Source of the DNA: CAZMRF01 sp964568735
GTDB lineage: Bacteria > Acidobacteriota > Polarisedimenticolia > JACPZX01
Assembly (NCBI GenBank): GCA_964568735.1
Contig: CAZMRF010000021.1
Coordinates: forward strand, 1-64,000
Direction of reading: 5' to 3'
Length of the DNA: 64,000 nt
In this document: positions 1 through 9,947 of the stretch, piece by piece
Position numbering within the stretch: position 1 is the stretch's first letter
How the letters are laid out: each line of letters opens with the position of its first letter
Translations under genes and position numbers: made by a program
The notes under the pieces: generated by a model
What the model was told of the DNA's origin: nothing
The model's input: only the letters and a program-made list of their open reading frames with translations
Databases searched by the model: none

Positions 1-2048
<2,048 letters not shown>

Positions 2049-2085
2049 GGCGGGCCGGAATCCCCGGAATCCAAGGAGAAGCCCG

Positions 2086-2586
2086 ATGCCGGATCAGGAT
2101 CCCGAGAAGGCCTTTCTCGACAAGGCCGGGAGTCTCATTCCGGGGATTGGCGGGTACCGCGACGCCGCCGCCCGGAGGGGGACCGACGAGCAGGTTCGGG
2201 GCCACCTCGCCTCCCGGCTCGACGACCTCGCCGCGAGGTTCATCGCGATCCGCGAGGCCGCCGACGGGGAGGGGGATCTCGACATGGTGGACGACCTCGA
2301 CAGGATCCACGAGCGGATCGGGCGCACCGCAGAGGCGCTCAGGGGCGCGGACTACGGCAAGTGCCGGTTCTTCTCCGACGGGGCCGTGGAGGAGGGCCTG
2401 CTCTCCCGGATCTGCTCGTATGACACGGCGATGCTCGAGGACCTCGATCTCCTGACGGCGGACGTGGAGGACCTCAAGTACGAGACGATCGGAACGCTGA
2501 CGCTCAGGGAGGTGGAGGGGACCCTTGCGTCCATTGACTTGAAGCTGGCGAATCGCAGGGACATGTTCGACATGGGCTCATCCTGA
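2086..2586 (+). CDS. Conserved helical protein of unknown function, 166 aa
   Basis: I do not recognise a named function. The 166-aa protein is acidic, rich in Leu, Arg, Asp and Glu, and predicted by eye to be almost all helix, with no signal peptide, membrane segment or cysteine motif. The N-terminal stretch (lipid- or scaffold-like AFLDKAGSLIPGIGGY, then arginine-rich helices) resembles a family of small uncharacterised bacterial proteins that open with a SLIPGxxGY-type motif; this is a memory-based resemblance. The start ATG has a good ribosome binding site (AAGGAGA, 7 bp spacing). It sits between secA and guaB in the same orientation, so co-transcription with either is plausible but says little about its role. 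Confidence 0.75.
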   Translation: MPDQDPEKAFLDKAGSLIPGIGGYRDAAARRGTDEQVRGHLASRLDDLAARFIAIREAADGEGDLDMVDDLDRIHERIGRTAEALRGADYGKCRFFSDGAVEEGLLSRICSYDTAMLEDLDLLTADVEDLKYETIGTLTLREVEGTLASIDLKLANRRDMFDMGSS

Positions 2587-2637
2587 TCGCGCGGCGCCCG
2601 CGACGGCGTCCGGAAGAGGATGGAGGAGTGCTGACCG

Positions 2638-4104
2638 ATGGTACCTGACGGCCCGATCCCCGAGGGGCTCACCTTCGACGACGTCCTCGTCGCCCCGGCC
2701 TATTCCGAGATTCTGCCCGGACAGGCCGATGTGTCGACAGGGCTGACGCGCGGCATCCGCCTGAACATTCCCATCGTCTCGGCCGCCATGGACACCGTCA
2801 CAGAGGCGGACCTGGCGATCGCCCTGGCGCAGGAGGGCGGGATCGGCTTCATACACAGGAACATGCCGATCCAGGCCCAGGCGGAGGAGGTCGACAAGGT
2901 CAAGCGCTCCGAGAGCGGCATGATCGTGAATCCGGTGACGGTGCGGCCCAACTCGAGCATCGAGGACGCGCTCGCCCTGATGAGGAAGTACCGGATCGCA
3001 GGCGTTCCGGTGACGGAGGAGGACGGGACTCTCGTGGGGATCCTCACGAACAGGGACCTCCGCTTCGAGACCCGGAGGAACCTGCGCGTCTCCGACCTGA
3101 TGACGAAGGAGAAGCTCATCACCGTACCCCAGGGAACGACGCTCGAGGAGGGCAAGGCGCTCCTCCACCGGCATCGGATCGAGAAGCTCCCCGTCGTGGA
3201 CGAGCACCGGAGGCTGCGCGGCCTCATCACGGTGAAGGACATCCAGAAGGCGATCCGCTACCCCCACGCCTGCAAGGACTCATTCGGACGGCTCCGCGTG
3301 GGAGCCGCCGTCGGCGTGGGCGAGTCGGCCCTCGAGAGGGCGGCCGCGCTCATGGAATCGCACGTCGACGTGATCGTGGTGGACTCCGCGCACGGCCACA
3401 CGAAGGGCGTGCTCGAGACCACGGCGGCCCTGAGGAAGAAGTACCCGGATCTCCAGCTCGTCGCGGGCAACGTCGCGACCTCGGAAGGGGCGCGCGCCCT
3501 CATCGAGCGGGGGGTGGACGCCGTGAAGGTGGGGATGGGGCCCGGCTCGATCTGCACCACGCGCATCGTCACGGGCTCGGGAGTTCCACAGATCACGGCC
3601 ATTGCCGCCGCCTGGAAGGAGTGCGCGAAGAAAGGCATCCCCGTCATCGCGGACGGAGGCGTGAAGTTCGCGGGAGACGTCACGAAGGCCATCGTCGCCG
3701 GCGCCTCTTCGGTGATGATCGGGTCCCTCTTCGCCGGCACCGAAGAGGCTCCCGGCGAGACGATCCTCTTCCAGGGCAGGACCTTCAAGGCCTACCGGGG
3801 GATGGGCTCGCTCGGAGCCATGCAGACCGGTGCGCGGGATCGCTACCAGCAGACAGGCGTCGAGACCGAGAAGCTCGTCCCCGAGGGGATCGAGGGGCGG
3901 GTGCCCTACAAGGGGTCGGTCTCCGCCATGGTTCACCAGCTCGTCGGGGGCCTGCGGGCAGGAATGGGCTACGCGGGCTGCGGAGACGTCGCAACACTCC
4001 AGTCGAGGGCCACCTTCCTCCGGATCACGCAGGCCAGCTTGAAAGAGAGCCACGTCCACGACGTGGTCATCACGAAAGAGGCTCCGAACTACCAGGTGGA
4101 CTGA
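2638..4104 (+). CDS. guaB: Inosine-5'-monophosphate dehydrogenase
   Basis: Oxidises IMP to XMP with NAD+, the committed step of GMP synthesis, in the cytoplasm. The 488-aa length is typical. The barrel begins with GLTFDDVLVAPAYSEILPG, which is characteristic of GuaB. Two CBS domains occupy about residues 95-205, inserted in the barrel as usual. The catalytic cysteine loop is GMGPGSICTTRIVTGSG (nt about 3535-3585), followed by the IMP phosphate-binding segment IADGGVKFAGD and the mobile flap with its Arg-Tyr pair (GARDRYQQ, nt 3832-3852). A GGAGGAG ribosome binding site precedes the ATG by 9 bp. All key residues are present, so a functional enzyme is expected. Downstream lies a convergent intergenic region holding REP-like repeats. 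Confidence 0.98.
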   Translation: MVPDGPIPEGLTFDDVLVAPAYSEILPGQADVSTGLTRGIRLNIPIVSAAMDTVTEADLAIALAQEGGIGFIHRNMPIQAQAEEVDKVKRSESGMIVNPVTVRPNSSIEDALALMRKYRIAGVPVTEEDGTLVGILTNRDLRFETRRNLRVSDLMTKEKLITVPQGTTLEEGKALLHRHRIEKLPVVDEHRRLRGLITVKDIQKAIRYPHACKDSFGRLRVGAAVGVGESALERAAALMESHVDVIVVDSAHGHTKGVLETTAALRKKYPDLQLVAGNVATSEGARALIERGVDAVKVGMGPGSICTTRIVTGSGVPQITAIAAAWKECAKKGIPVIADGGVKFAGDVTKAIVAGASSVMIGSLFAGTEEAPGETILFQGRTFKAYRGMGSLGAMQTGARDRYQQTGVETEKLVPEGIEGRVPYKGSVSAMVHQLVGGLRAGMGYAGCGDVATLQSRATFLRITQASLKESHVHDVVITKEAPNYQVD

Positions 4105-4146
4105 GACTGCTGCGTACCCCCCCGGATAGAGAGCCCGCCGTGGCTG

Positions 4147-4384
4147 CTCAGCGCGGGACGGAGGGTCGCCCTGCGCTCCTACTTTCGGCCGGAGTCCCGG
4201 CGAAGCCAGGCCAAAAGACATGGCCGGCCTCCAGACGTACGCTCCGGGCGACCCTCCGTCCCGCGCCGACGTGCGGTGCATCGGACGACCACGGTCGCTG
4301 CTCAGTCTGGAGACTCATCGAGTCCATCCGAGGCACTTCGACCGGACTCCAGACGTACGCTCCGGGCGACCCTCCGTCCCTCGC
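4147..4384. repeat. REP-like palindromic repeat cluster A (one inverted, two direct copies)
   Basis: This 359-bp gap between the convergent guaB and tsaE genes is mostly repeat. Three copies of one element are visible: 4147-4182 on the minus strand (reads GTAGGAGCG then GACCCTCCGTCCCGCGC), 4237-4266 on the plus strand (GTACGCTCC then the same core) and 4355-4384 plus. The first two face each other, so 4151-4171 and 4246-4266 form a perfect 21-bp inverted repeat around a 74-nt spacer. The two plus copies also share flanks (CTCCAGAC before, CGACGTGCGGTG after), so a longer unit of about 60 bp has been duplicated. GTAG-headed palindromes in inverted pairs are the hallmark of REP/BIME elements. 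I see no gene here. Confidence 0.8.
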
Positions 4385-4463
4385 CGACGTGCGGTGGAGG
4401 CGATCCGGTGCGGATCGCAGCGACCCCACGCACCGCTGCGGGTCGAAGGCTTCAGAGCGGGTG

Positions 4464-4928
4464 TCACGACTTCTGGGCGCTGGCCGAGGTTTCCGTGCGG
4501 GGCGGGTGGATCGTGATCTTTCTGCCGCCGCCTCCCGCGTGTTCAATTTCCACGCACCAGGCGGCGGGGGTCGTCCCCGGCGGGAGGCGCTCTCCCCACT
4601 CCACGGCCACGAAGACCCCGCGCCGCACGAGCTCATCGAGACCGAGCTCGTCTAGCTCTGCGGGCTGGTCAATCCGGTAGAGGTCCACGTGTGCCAGGAC
4701 CCTGGGGCCTGGGTACTCCGCTACGAGAGTAAACGTCGGTGAGTGGACTCGCAGGGGATCGATGCCCAGGGCCCGGGCCAGGCCCCTGACGAAGGCGGTC
4801 TTCCCGGCGCCCAGCGGCCCGCTCAGGAGGATCCAGTCCCCCGGCGCGAGACCGCGCGACAGCCTCTCTGCGATCTCGGCGGTCTCCTCCTCGCTCGCGC
4901 TCGCGTGCACGCCTGCGATGGTCTTCAC
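4464..4928 (-). CDS. tsaE: tRNA threonylcarbamoyladenosine biosynthesis ATPase TsaE
   Basis: TsaE is the P-loop ATPase that supports the TsaB-TsaD complex in making t6A at position 37 of ANN-decoding tRNAs. The 154-aa protein has Walker A GPLGAGKTAF, the family motif HSPTFTLVAEY, the HVDLYRI strand and the Walker B-like VEWGERLP. Length and motif order are normal. It overlaps the end of the upstream nnr gene by 4 bp (4925-4928), a pairing seen in many genomes, so the two are probably translationally coupled. The last ~30 residues run into a lower-complexity tail near the REP cluster. Confidence 0.95.
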   Translation of the reverse strand: MKTIAGVHASASEEETAEIAERLSRGLAPGDWILLSGPLGAGKTAFVRGLARALGIDPLRVHSPTFTLVAEYPGPRVLAHVDLYRIDQPAELDELGLDELVRRGVFVAVEWGERLPPGTTPAAWCVEIEHAGGGGRKITIHPPRTETSASAQKS

Positions 4929-6499
4929 GGCCGCGGCGGCCGGCTCGCTGCGGCGCCGAGCGCGAGGTAGGCGCGCGGCAGGGCCTCGACGATGTCACCG
5001 GCCGTGAGCGAGATCTCTCCGATCGCTTCCGCGGCCCGATCTCCCGCGCTTCCATGGACGAAGGCGGAGAGGGCCGCGGCTTCGGGAGCCTCGAGGCCCT
5101 GAGCGAGCCAGGCGGCGGTGATCCCGGCCAGCACGTCGCCGGAGCCGCCGGTGGCCATCCCGGCGTTGCCCGTCGGGTTCACCCGGACCAGCCTCCCGGG
5201 GCTGGCCGTGAGGCTTCGATGGCCCTTCAGCAGTACCGTCACGTGAAGACTCGCGGCGAGGCGGCGTGCGGAGCCGAGCCGGTCACGCTGCACGTCGGCC
5301 GCGGTGCAGGCGAGGAGGCGGCCCGCCTCGCCGGGGTGAGGCGTGACGACCACCCTCCGATCGCCGCCGGAGATCTTCGATCCTGCGGCGGCCAGGATGT
5401 TCAGGGCGTCGGCGTCGAGGACCATGGGCCGGGTTCCTTCCGCGGCGAGCGCCATCACGATCGCCGCCGCGCCGGAGCCCGTCCCCAGCCCCGGACCCGC
5501 GGCGAGGATGTCCCTCGACTCGAGGAGCCTGCGGACGGTGCCGAGGGCTTCGGGCGCGAGGGCGCCTTCCGCCGTCTCGGCCAGAGGCTCCGTCATTGCC
5601 TCGGGCAGGCACGAAGCGATGATCGGCTGGGCCGAAGCGGGAGAGGCCACCGTGACGAGCCCGGCCCCGGAGCGGATGCAGGCTCGGGCCATGAGGACCG
5701 CCGCCCCGCCGCGCCCGCGCGATCCCGCGAGGATGAGCACGTGGCCGTAGTCCCCCTTGTGCGATTCCGGATCCCGGCGGGGCAGGAGGCGCGAGGCGGA
5801 TTCCTCGTCGACCCAGTGGAGGTCGACTCCCTCGGCCTCGACCGCGGCGGATGGAATGCCGATGTCGAGGATCTCGATCCTCCCCGCGAAGCGGCAGGCC
5901 GGAGGGAAGGCGTGCGGGATCTTCAGGGCCGCGAGCGCGAGCGTGGCGCCCGCCTCGACGCAGGGGCCGGGGAGGGCCGCGCTCGATCCTGAAAGTCCGC
6001 TGGGGAGGTCCACGGAGGTGACGGGGCAGCCGGAGGCGTTCACGGCGTGGATGGCCTCGAGGATGAGGCCGCGGGCCGCCCCTGTCGTCCCCGTCCCCAG
6101 CATGGCGTCGAGGATCAGGTCGTTCTCGGGCAGGGTGAGGCGGAGGGCCGACCATTGAGGATCGGTCGTGATCTCCTCGACGATGATCCCGGCGGCTCGC
6201 GCGCGGGCGAGCGCGGCGGCCGCCGGACCCCGGAGATCGGGCCCGGCCGCGAGGAGCGCGACGCGGGCCTTCACTCCCGAGGCCGCGAGGTGGAGCGCGG
6301 CCGTGATTCCGTCGCCGCCGTTGTTGCCCTTCCCGCAAAGGATGAGGATCCGGCGAGGCCCGCCGCCCGCCTGATGCCTCAGGAGTGCGGAGGCCACCTC
6401 GCGGCCGGCGTTGTCCATGAGCGTCGCGGCGGGGATGCCGTGGTCGTTCTCGGCCCGCCGGTCGATGCGCTGCATCTGCTCCGCCGTCAGGATGACCAT
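4925..6499 (-). CDS. nnr: Bifunctional NAD(P)H-hydrate repair enzyme (epimerase + dehydratase)
   Basis: Repairs damaged NADHX/NADPHX: the N-terminal YjeF_N epimerase interconverts the R and S hydrates and the C-terminal ribokinase-like domain dehydrates the S form using ADP or ATP. The 524-aa fusion is the usual bacterial arrangement. The N-terminal half shows MDNAGREVA and GKGNNGGDGI. The C-terminal half begins at HKGDYGHVLILAGSRGRGGA and carries the catalytic GNAGMATGGSGDVLAGI. The ATG start at 6499 is only 56 bp from REP cluster B, in a divergent region shared with aroC. The gene overlaps tsaE by 4 bp. Confidence 0.95.
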   Translation of the reverse strand: MVILTAEQMQRIDRRAENDHGIPAATLMDNAGREVASALLRHQAGGGPRRILILCGKGNNGGDGITAALHLAASGVKARVALLAAGPDLRGPAAAALARARAAGIIVEEITTDPQWSALRLTLPENDLILDAMLGTGTTGAARGLILEAIHAVNASGCPVTSVDLPSGLSGSSAALPGPCVEAGATLALAALKIPHAFPPACRFAGRIEILDIGIPSAAVEAEGVDLHWVDEESASRLLPRRDPESHKGDYGHVLILAGSRGRGGAAVLMARACIRSGAGLVTVASPASAQPIIASCLPEAMTEPLAETAEGALAPEALGTVRRLLESRDILAAGPGLGTGSGAAAIVMALAAEGTRPMVLDADALNILAAAGSKISGGDRRVVVTPHPGEAGRLLACTAADVQRDRLGSARRLAASLHVTVLLKGHRSLTASPGRLVRVNPTGNAGMATGGSGDVLAGITAAWLAQGLEAPEAAALSAFVHGSAGDRAAEAIGEISLTAGDIVEALPRAYLALGAAASRPPRP

Positions 6500-6554
6500 G
6501 GCGCCATTCTAGCAGCCGCTCTCCACGGCCCTGCCGCTTGCACTCAGCGCGACC

Positions 6555-6804
6555 CTCAGCGCGGGACGGAGGGTCGCCCTGCGCTCCTACTTCCGCCGTA
6601 GGCACTTCGATGCCAAGTGCAGCATCTCGACCGGCTCCAGACGTACGCCCCGGGCAACCCTCCGTCCCGCGCCATCACGCCCGGAACCGGCGGTGGACGA
6701 GCGAGGTCCACAGCGCGATCCATTCCGGCCTCCGGGCGACGCCCTCCGTCCCGCGCCATCGCGAGGTCCCGCGTCGGCACTGCTGGCGACTCTCCTTCCC
6801 GCAC
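6555..6804. repeat. REP-like palindromic repeat cluster B in divergent nnr-aroC spacer
   Basis: Copies of the same element as cluster A occupy most of the 379-bp gap between the divergent nnr and aroC genes. One copy is inverted at 6555-6590 (GTAGGAGCG head on the minus strand). A direct copy is at 6643-6672, with one base change in the core (GGGCAACCC). A head-less direct copy is at 6730-6756, with a GACGCCC core variant also seen at 46.9 kb. A decayed copy is at about 6783-6804 (GGCGACTCTCCTTCCCGC). The first two can pair over about 20 bp with one mismatch. The series from intact to decayed copies suggests repeated local duplication followed by drift. No gene was seen in the gap. Confidence 0.75.
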
Positions 6805-6830
6805 CAACGCGGCTTCGCGCTGTTCCCGTG

Positions 6831-6839
6831 TGCTAGCCT
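6831..6839 (+). promoter_or_regulatory. Possible extended -10 promoter element for aroC
   Basis: TGC-TAGCCT reads as an extended -10 element (TGn plus a 4/6 match to TATAAT). It lies 40 bp before the aroC ATG, giving a leader of about 33 nt. No clear -35 hexamer was seen. The element lies immediately after the REP repeats, so aroC transcription would start clear of them. Weak evidence only. Confidence 0.3.
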
Positions 6840-6878
6840 CGGGCGAATTCCACGCACCTGACGGATCCTACGCACGCC

Positions 6879-8060
6879 ATGCCGCTGCGCTTCCTGACAG
6901 CCGGTGAGTCCCACGGGCCGCTCCTCACGGTGATCGTGGACGGGCTGCCTGCGGGCCTCGAGGTGGAGGCTGCGCGCATCGACGCCGATCTGAAGCGCCG
7001 CCAGGGCGGCTACGGCCGGGGCGGGCGGATGAAGATCGAGGACGACAGGGTCCGGATCACGGGGGGCGTCCGCCACGCGGTGACGATGGGCGGCCCTGTC
7101 AGCCTTCTCATCGAGAACCGCGACTTCTCGAGCTGGTCGATCGCGATGTCGCCGGAGCCTCCCGCGCCCGGGACGCCGCTCGCGGAGCTGCGGAGCATCA
7201 CGAACCCCCGTCCCGGCCATGCGGACCTGGCCGGGGCGCTCAAGTACGACCAGCACGACATCCGGAACGTCCTGGAGCGCGCGAGCGCGCGCGAGACTGC
7301 GGCGCGCGTCGCGGCGGGCGCGCTCGCGAGGCTCCTGCTCGAGGCCGTGAACCTCCGCGTCCTCGGCCACACCGTGGCCGTCGGTGAGGCCGCCCTTCCC
7401 CCCGATCGGAGAGTGCTCTGGGAGGAGATCGAGGCCATCCCGCACGATTCGCCCCTGAGGTGTGTCGATGTCTCGGTGGAGACCTCGATGATGGCCGAGA
7501 TCGATTCGGCCCGGAAGTCCAGGGACTCGCTGGGCGGGGCCTTCCAGGTCGTGGCGCGGGGAGTTCCGCCGGGCCTGGGCTCGTCCCGGCAGTGGGACAC
7601 GCGTTTGGAGGCGAAGCTGGGCCGGGCCATCCTCTCCATCCATGCGATCAAGGCGGTGGAGATTGGCGAGGGTGTCGCCGCCGCCTCGCGTCGGGGCTCC
7701 GCGGTGCACGACGAGATCTACTACGACCGCAACGTCCGCCGCTTCTACCGCAAGACGAATCGCGCGGGTGGTATCGAGGGGGGAATGACGAACGGCGAGG
7801 AGGTCCGCGTCACCGGCTACATGAAGCCGCTCTCCACGCTCCCGCGCCCGCTCCGCACCGTGGACGTGTCGACCAAGGACGACGCCGAGGCAGTCGTCGA
7901 GCGCACCGACACGTGCGCGATCGCCTCGGCGGGCATCATCGGCGAGGCCATGGTCGCTCTCGTCCTGGCGGACGCCGTGCTCGAGAAGTTCGGAGGCGAC
8001 CACGTCGCCGAGATGCGCAGGAACTGGGCGACCTACATGGCCCAGGTCCGCGAGTTCTGA
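6879..8060 (+). CDS. aroC: Chorismate synthase
   Basis: Last step of the shikimate pathway: converts 5-enolpyruvylshikimate-3-phosphate to chorismate with reduced FMN. The 393-aa protein opens with FLTAGESHGPLLTVIVDGLP, the family signature. It has RRQGGYGRGGRM (FMN/phosphate contacts), the ERASARETAARVAAGA helix and the late GGIEGGMTNGEEV motif. The ATG at 6879 gives the standard N-terminus; no strong Shine-Dalgarno is visible. Two bases separate its stop from the GTG of the next gene, so both are probably on one transcript. Other aromatic amino-acid genes are not nearby. Confidence 0.97.
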   Translation: MPLRFLTAGESHGPLLTVIVDGLPAGLEVEAARIDADLKRRQGGYGRGGRMKIEDDRVRITGGVRHAVTMGGPVSLLIENRDFSSWSIAMSPEPPAPGTPLAELRSITNPRPGHADLAGALKYDQHDIRNVLERASARETAARVAAGALARLLLEAVNLRVLGHTVAVGEAALPPDRRVLWEEIEAIPHDSPLRCVDVSVETSMMAEIDSARKSRDSLGGAFQVVARGVPPGLGSSRQWDTRLEAKLGRAILSIHAIKAVEIGEGVAAASRRGSAVHDEIYYDRNVRRFYRKTNRAGGIEGGMTNGEEVRVTGYMKPLSTLPRPLRTVDVSTKDDAEAVVERTDTCAIASAGIIGEAMVALVLADAVLEKFGGDHVAEMRRNWATYMAQVREF

Positions 8061-8062
8061 TC

Positions 8063-9040
8063 GTGGCCACGCGCCGCGACGTGATCCGACGGATGGGTGC
8101 GGCCGGCGCATGGGCCCTGGCCGGAGGCCCGGCCTTCGGGGGGAAGGAGCGGGCCGGGGGTGTCAGGGCGAGGATCCTCGGCACTGTCCAGGACGGAGGA
8201 CTGCCCCACCCCGGCTGCGCACGGAGCTGCTGCGTCAGGGCCCGGCTCGGGAGGCTCCCTGCCCGCAGGGTCTCCTGCCTCGGCCTGGGCCTCCCGCCCG
8301 ACGGCCCGCTCGTCCTCGTGGATGCGACCCCGGACTTCCCATCGCAGGCCGCGGAGCTGGAATCGGCCTTCACATTGGGGCCCGAGCCGGATCGCCCCGC
8401 ACGTGTCCCGCTCGAAGCCATTCTCCTCACGCACGCCCACGTCGGCCACTACGCCGGGCTGATCTACCTGGGTCGGGAGGCCTCGGCGGCGCGGGAGATG
8501 CCGATCATCGCAACACCCCGGATGTGCGCGTTTCTCCGGACGAACAAGCCGTGGAGCCGGCTCGTCGAGTGGGGCCACATCAGGCTCGATCCACTCGAGC
8601 CGGGCGGGCGCCGGAGGCTCGCGGAGGGCCTCGAGGTCGAATCCGTGGCCGTACCCCACAGGGACGAGGACTCCGACACGGTGGGATACCTCTTTTCCGG
8701 CCCTTCGAAGCGGCTGCTCTACCTGCCCGATACCGACGCCTGGCGCCGCTGGGAGCGGCCCGTTGACCACCTCCTGGGCCAGGCCGATATTGCCCTCCTC
8801 GACGGCACCTTCTACGGTCCGGGTGAGGTCACATGGCGCAATCCCGAAGAGATCCCCCATCCGACCATGCTGGAAAGCATGGAGCGACTGGGAGCCCTCG
8901 CGGCTTCCCGCAGGTGCAGGATACTCTTCACCCACCTGAACCACTCCAACACCGCGCTCGATCCGTCCTCGGAGGCTTCCCGGGAGGTCGCCCGGCGTGG
9001 TTTCGAGGTGGCGGCGGAGGGGCTGGAGATTCCGCTCTAA
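8063..9040 (+). CDS. Tat-exported PqqB-like metallo-beta-lactamase-fold hydrolase
   Basis: A GTG start at 8063 gives a 325-aa protein. The N-terminus carries twin arginines and a hydrophobic Ala/Gly stretch (RRDVIRRMGAAGAWALAGG), a plausible Tat signal. The mature part starts ILGTVQDGGLPHPGC, very like PqqB. The metal-binding region reads LLTHAHVGHYAGL, later with SVAVPHRDEDSDTVGYLF and FTHLNHSN, so the fold is metallo-beta-lactamase. The third ligand position is HAHVGH instead of the classical HxHxDH, as in PqqB relatives. No other pqq gene is in the window, so a role in PQQ synthesis is not supported; call it a PqqB-like exported hydrolase of unknown substrate. Its stop is 23 bp before the CPBP coding stretch. 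Confidence 0.82.
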   Translation: MATRRDVIRRMGAAGAWALAGGPAFGGKERAGGVRARILGTVQDGGLPHPGCARSCCVRARLGRLPARRVSCLGLGLPPDGPLVLVDATPDFPSQAAELESAFTLGPEPDRPARVPLEAILLTHAHVGHYAGLIYLGREASAAREMPIIATPRMCAFLRTNKPWSRLVEWGHIRLDPLEPGGRRRLAEGLEVESVAVPHRDEDSDTVGYLFSGPSKRLLYLPDTDAWRRWERPVDHLLGQADIALLDGTFYGPGEVTWRNPEEIPHPTMLESMERLGALAASRRCRILFTHLNHSNTALDPSSEASREVARRGFEVAAEGLEIPL

Positions 9041-9063
9041 CGGATCCGCGCCGCCGTGGGACC

Positions 9064-9687
9064 CTGGCTCTCTCCGAGCTGACCTTCCTCTTCCTCTTCG
9101 TCCAGTCCTTCATGTGGGGGTGGGGCCGCTCCTTCCCCGGGAGCGGGACCGTCGTCGTCGTCGGAGTATTCGGGACGGTCGCGTTCTCCGCGCTCCGGCG
9201 CGGCGAGGGGCTCCGGGAGCTGGGCTTCCGGGTGGACAACTTCCTTCCCGCCTTGAAGGACGTCGCGCTCGTGACCGCCCCCCTGGTGGCCGTCCTCCTG
9301 ATCGCGGGAGCCGGCTTCGAGCGCGTGCGCCCGGACTGGCTGCAGGTCGTCCTCAAGCTGCCGAAGCTCGTTGCCTGGGGACTCGTCCAGCAGACAATCC
9401 TCCAGGGATTCGTCCACCGGAGGCTCAGGGAGGCTCTCTCCTCCTCCCGGCACGTGGACATCGCCACGGCGGCCTTCTTCGCGCTCTGCCATCTCCCGAA
9501 CGTCCGTCTGATGGCCGGCACGTTCGTGGGCGGATGGGCCTGGTCCGCCATCTACAGGCGCAACCCGAATCTCTTCGCGCTCGCGATCGCGCATGCTCTC
9601 GGGAGCGCCGCGCTGAACATCGCCTTCGGGCCCGAGCTGATGAGGAACATGCGGGTCGGAGGCGGCTACTTCACGTACGAGCGCTGA
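9064..9687 (+). CDS. CPBP/Abi-type integral membrane protein, catalytic Glu pair apparently replaced
   Basis: Polytopic membrane protein of about 207 aa. The C-terminal half matches the CPBP (CAAX protease and bacteriocin-processing) layout: LVQQTILQGFVHRRL stands where EExxxR is expected, then FFALCHLPN (motif 2 His), then AIAHALGSAALN (motif 3 His). The glutamate pair is Gln-Gln, so proteolysis by the usual mechanism is doubtful. The start is uncertain: after the upstream stop at 9040 there is no ATG, GTG or TTG before the first membrane segment. CTG at 9064 is the earliest conventional-like codon; GTG near 9926 would be too late and GTG near 8926 would overlap the upstream gene by about 115 bp. 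End and frame are firm. Confidence 0.7.
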   Translation: MALSELTFLFLFVQSFMWGWGRSFPGSGTVVVVGVFGTVAFSALRRGEGLRELGFRVDNFLPALKDVALVTAPLVAVLLIAGAGFERVRPDWLQVVLKLPKLVAWGLVQQTILQGFVHRRLREALSSSRHVDIATAAFFALCHLPNVRLMAGTFVGGWAWSAIYRRNPNLFALAIAHALGSAALNIAFGPELMRNMRVGGGYFTYER

Positions 9688-9725
9688 CTTCCCCGAGCCT
9701 CTGCCGGTGAGCGTGAAACGGTGGA

Positions 9726-9755
9726 GGCTGGGGGAGCCTTTCAGCTCCCCCAGCC
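9726..9755. terminator. Strong hairpin after CPBP gene (12-bp perfect stem)
   Basis: GGCTGGGGGAGC (9726-9737) and GCTCCCCCAGCC (9744-9755) pair perfectly around a 6-nt loop, 38 bp after the CPBP stop in a convergent intergenic region. No U-tract follows, so it is a terminator-like hairpin rather than a textbook intrinsic terminator. It could serve both converging transcripts. Confidence 0.6.
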
Positions 9756-9812
9756 CAGGCTCCGGATCCCCTGCCTTTGGAGGGGTCGTTCAGTGGCAGG
9801 AGTTGGCTTCAC

Positions 9813-9839
9813 GGGGCACCTCTCTGGCTGGGGTGCCCC
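9813..9839. terminator. Second hairpin in convergent region, likely serving nrdJ
   Basis: GGGGCACC (9813-9820) pairs with GGTGCCCC (9832-9839) across an 11-nt loop, about 110 bp beyond the nrdJ stop. It lacks a T-run in either direction. With the 9726-9755 hairpin it makes up most of the recognisable content of the 260-bp gap 9688-9947. Confidence 0.4.
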
Positions 9840-9947
9840 TGCGGCGGTTGTGATTCGGTGTCAGGGGTGGAACCACACCGTCGAGATCCGGAGCCATCCT
9901 TCGGGCGAGGTGGGGGAGCACCTGCCCGAACTCGCCGTTCGATCCGA

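Noticed and set aside
4105..4463. tRNA or small-RNA gene in the repeat-rich gaps
   Set aside because: No T-loop (GTTCGANTC) or cloverleaf arrangement could be built; the hairpins are explained by REP-like arms.
8063..9040. Assignment as true PQQ biosynthesis protein B
   Set aside because: No other pqq genes are near and an export signal is present; only fold-level similarity is supported.
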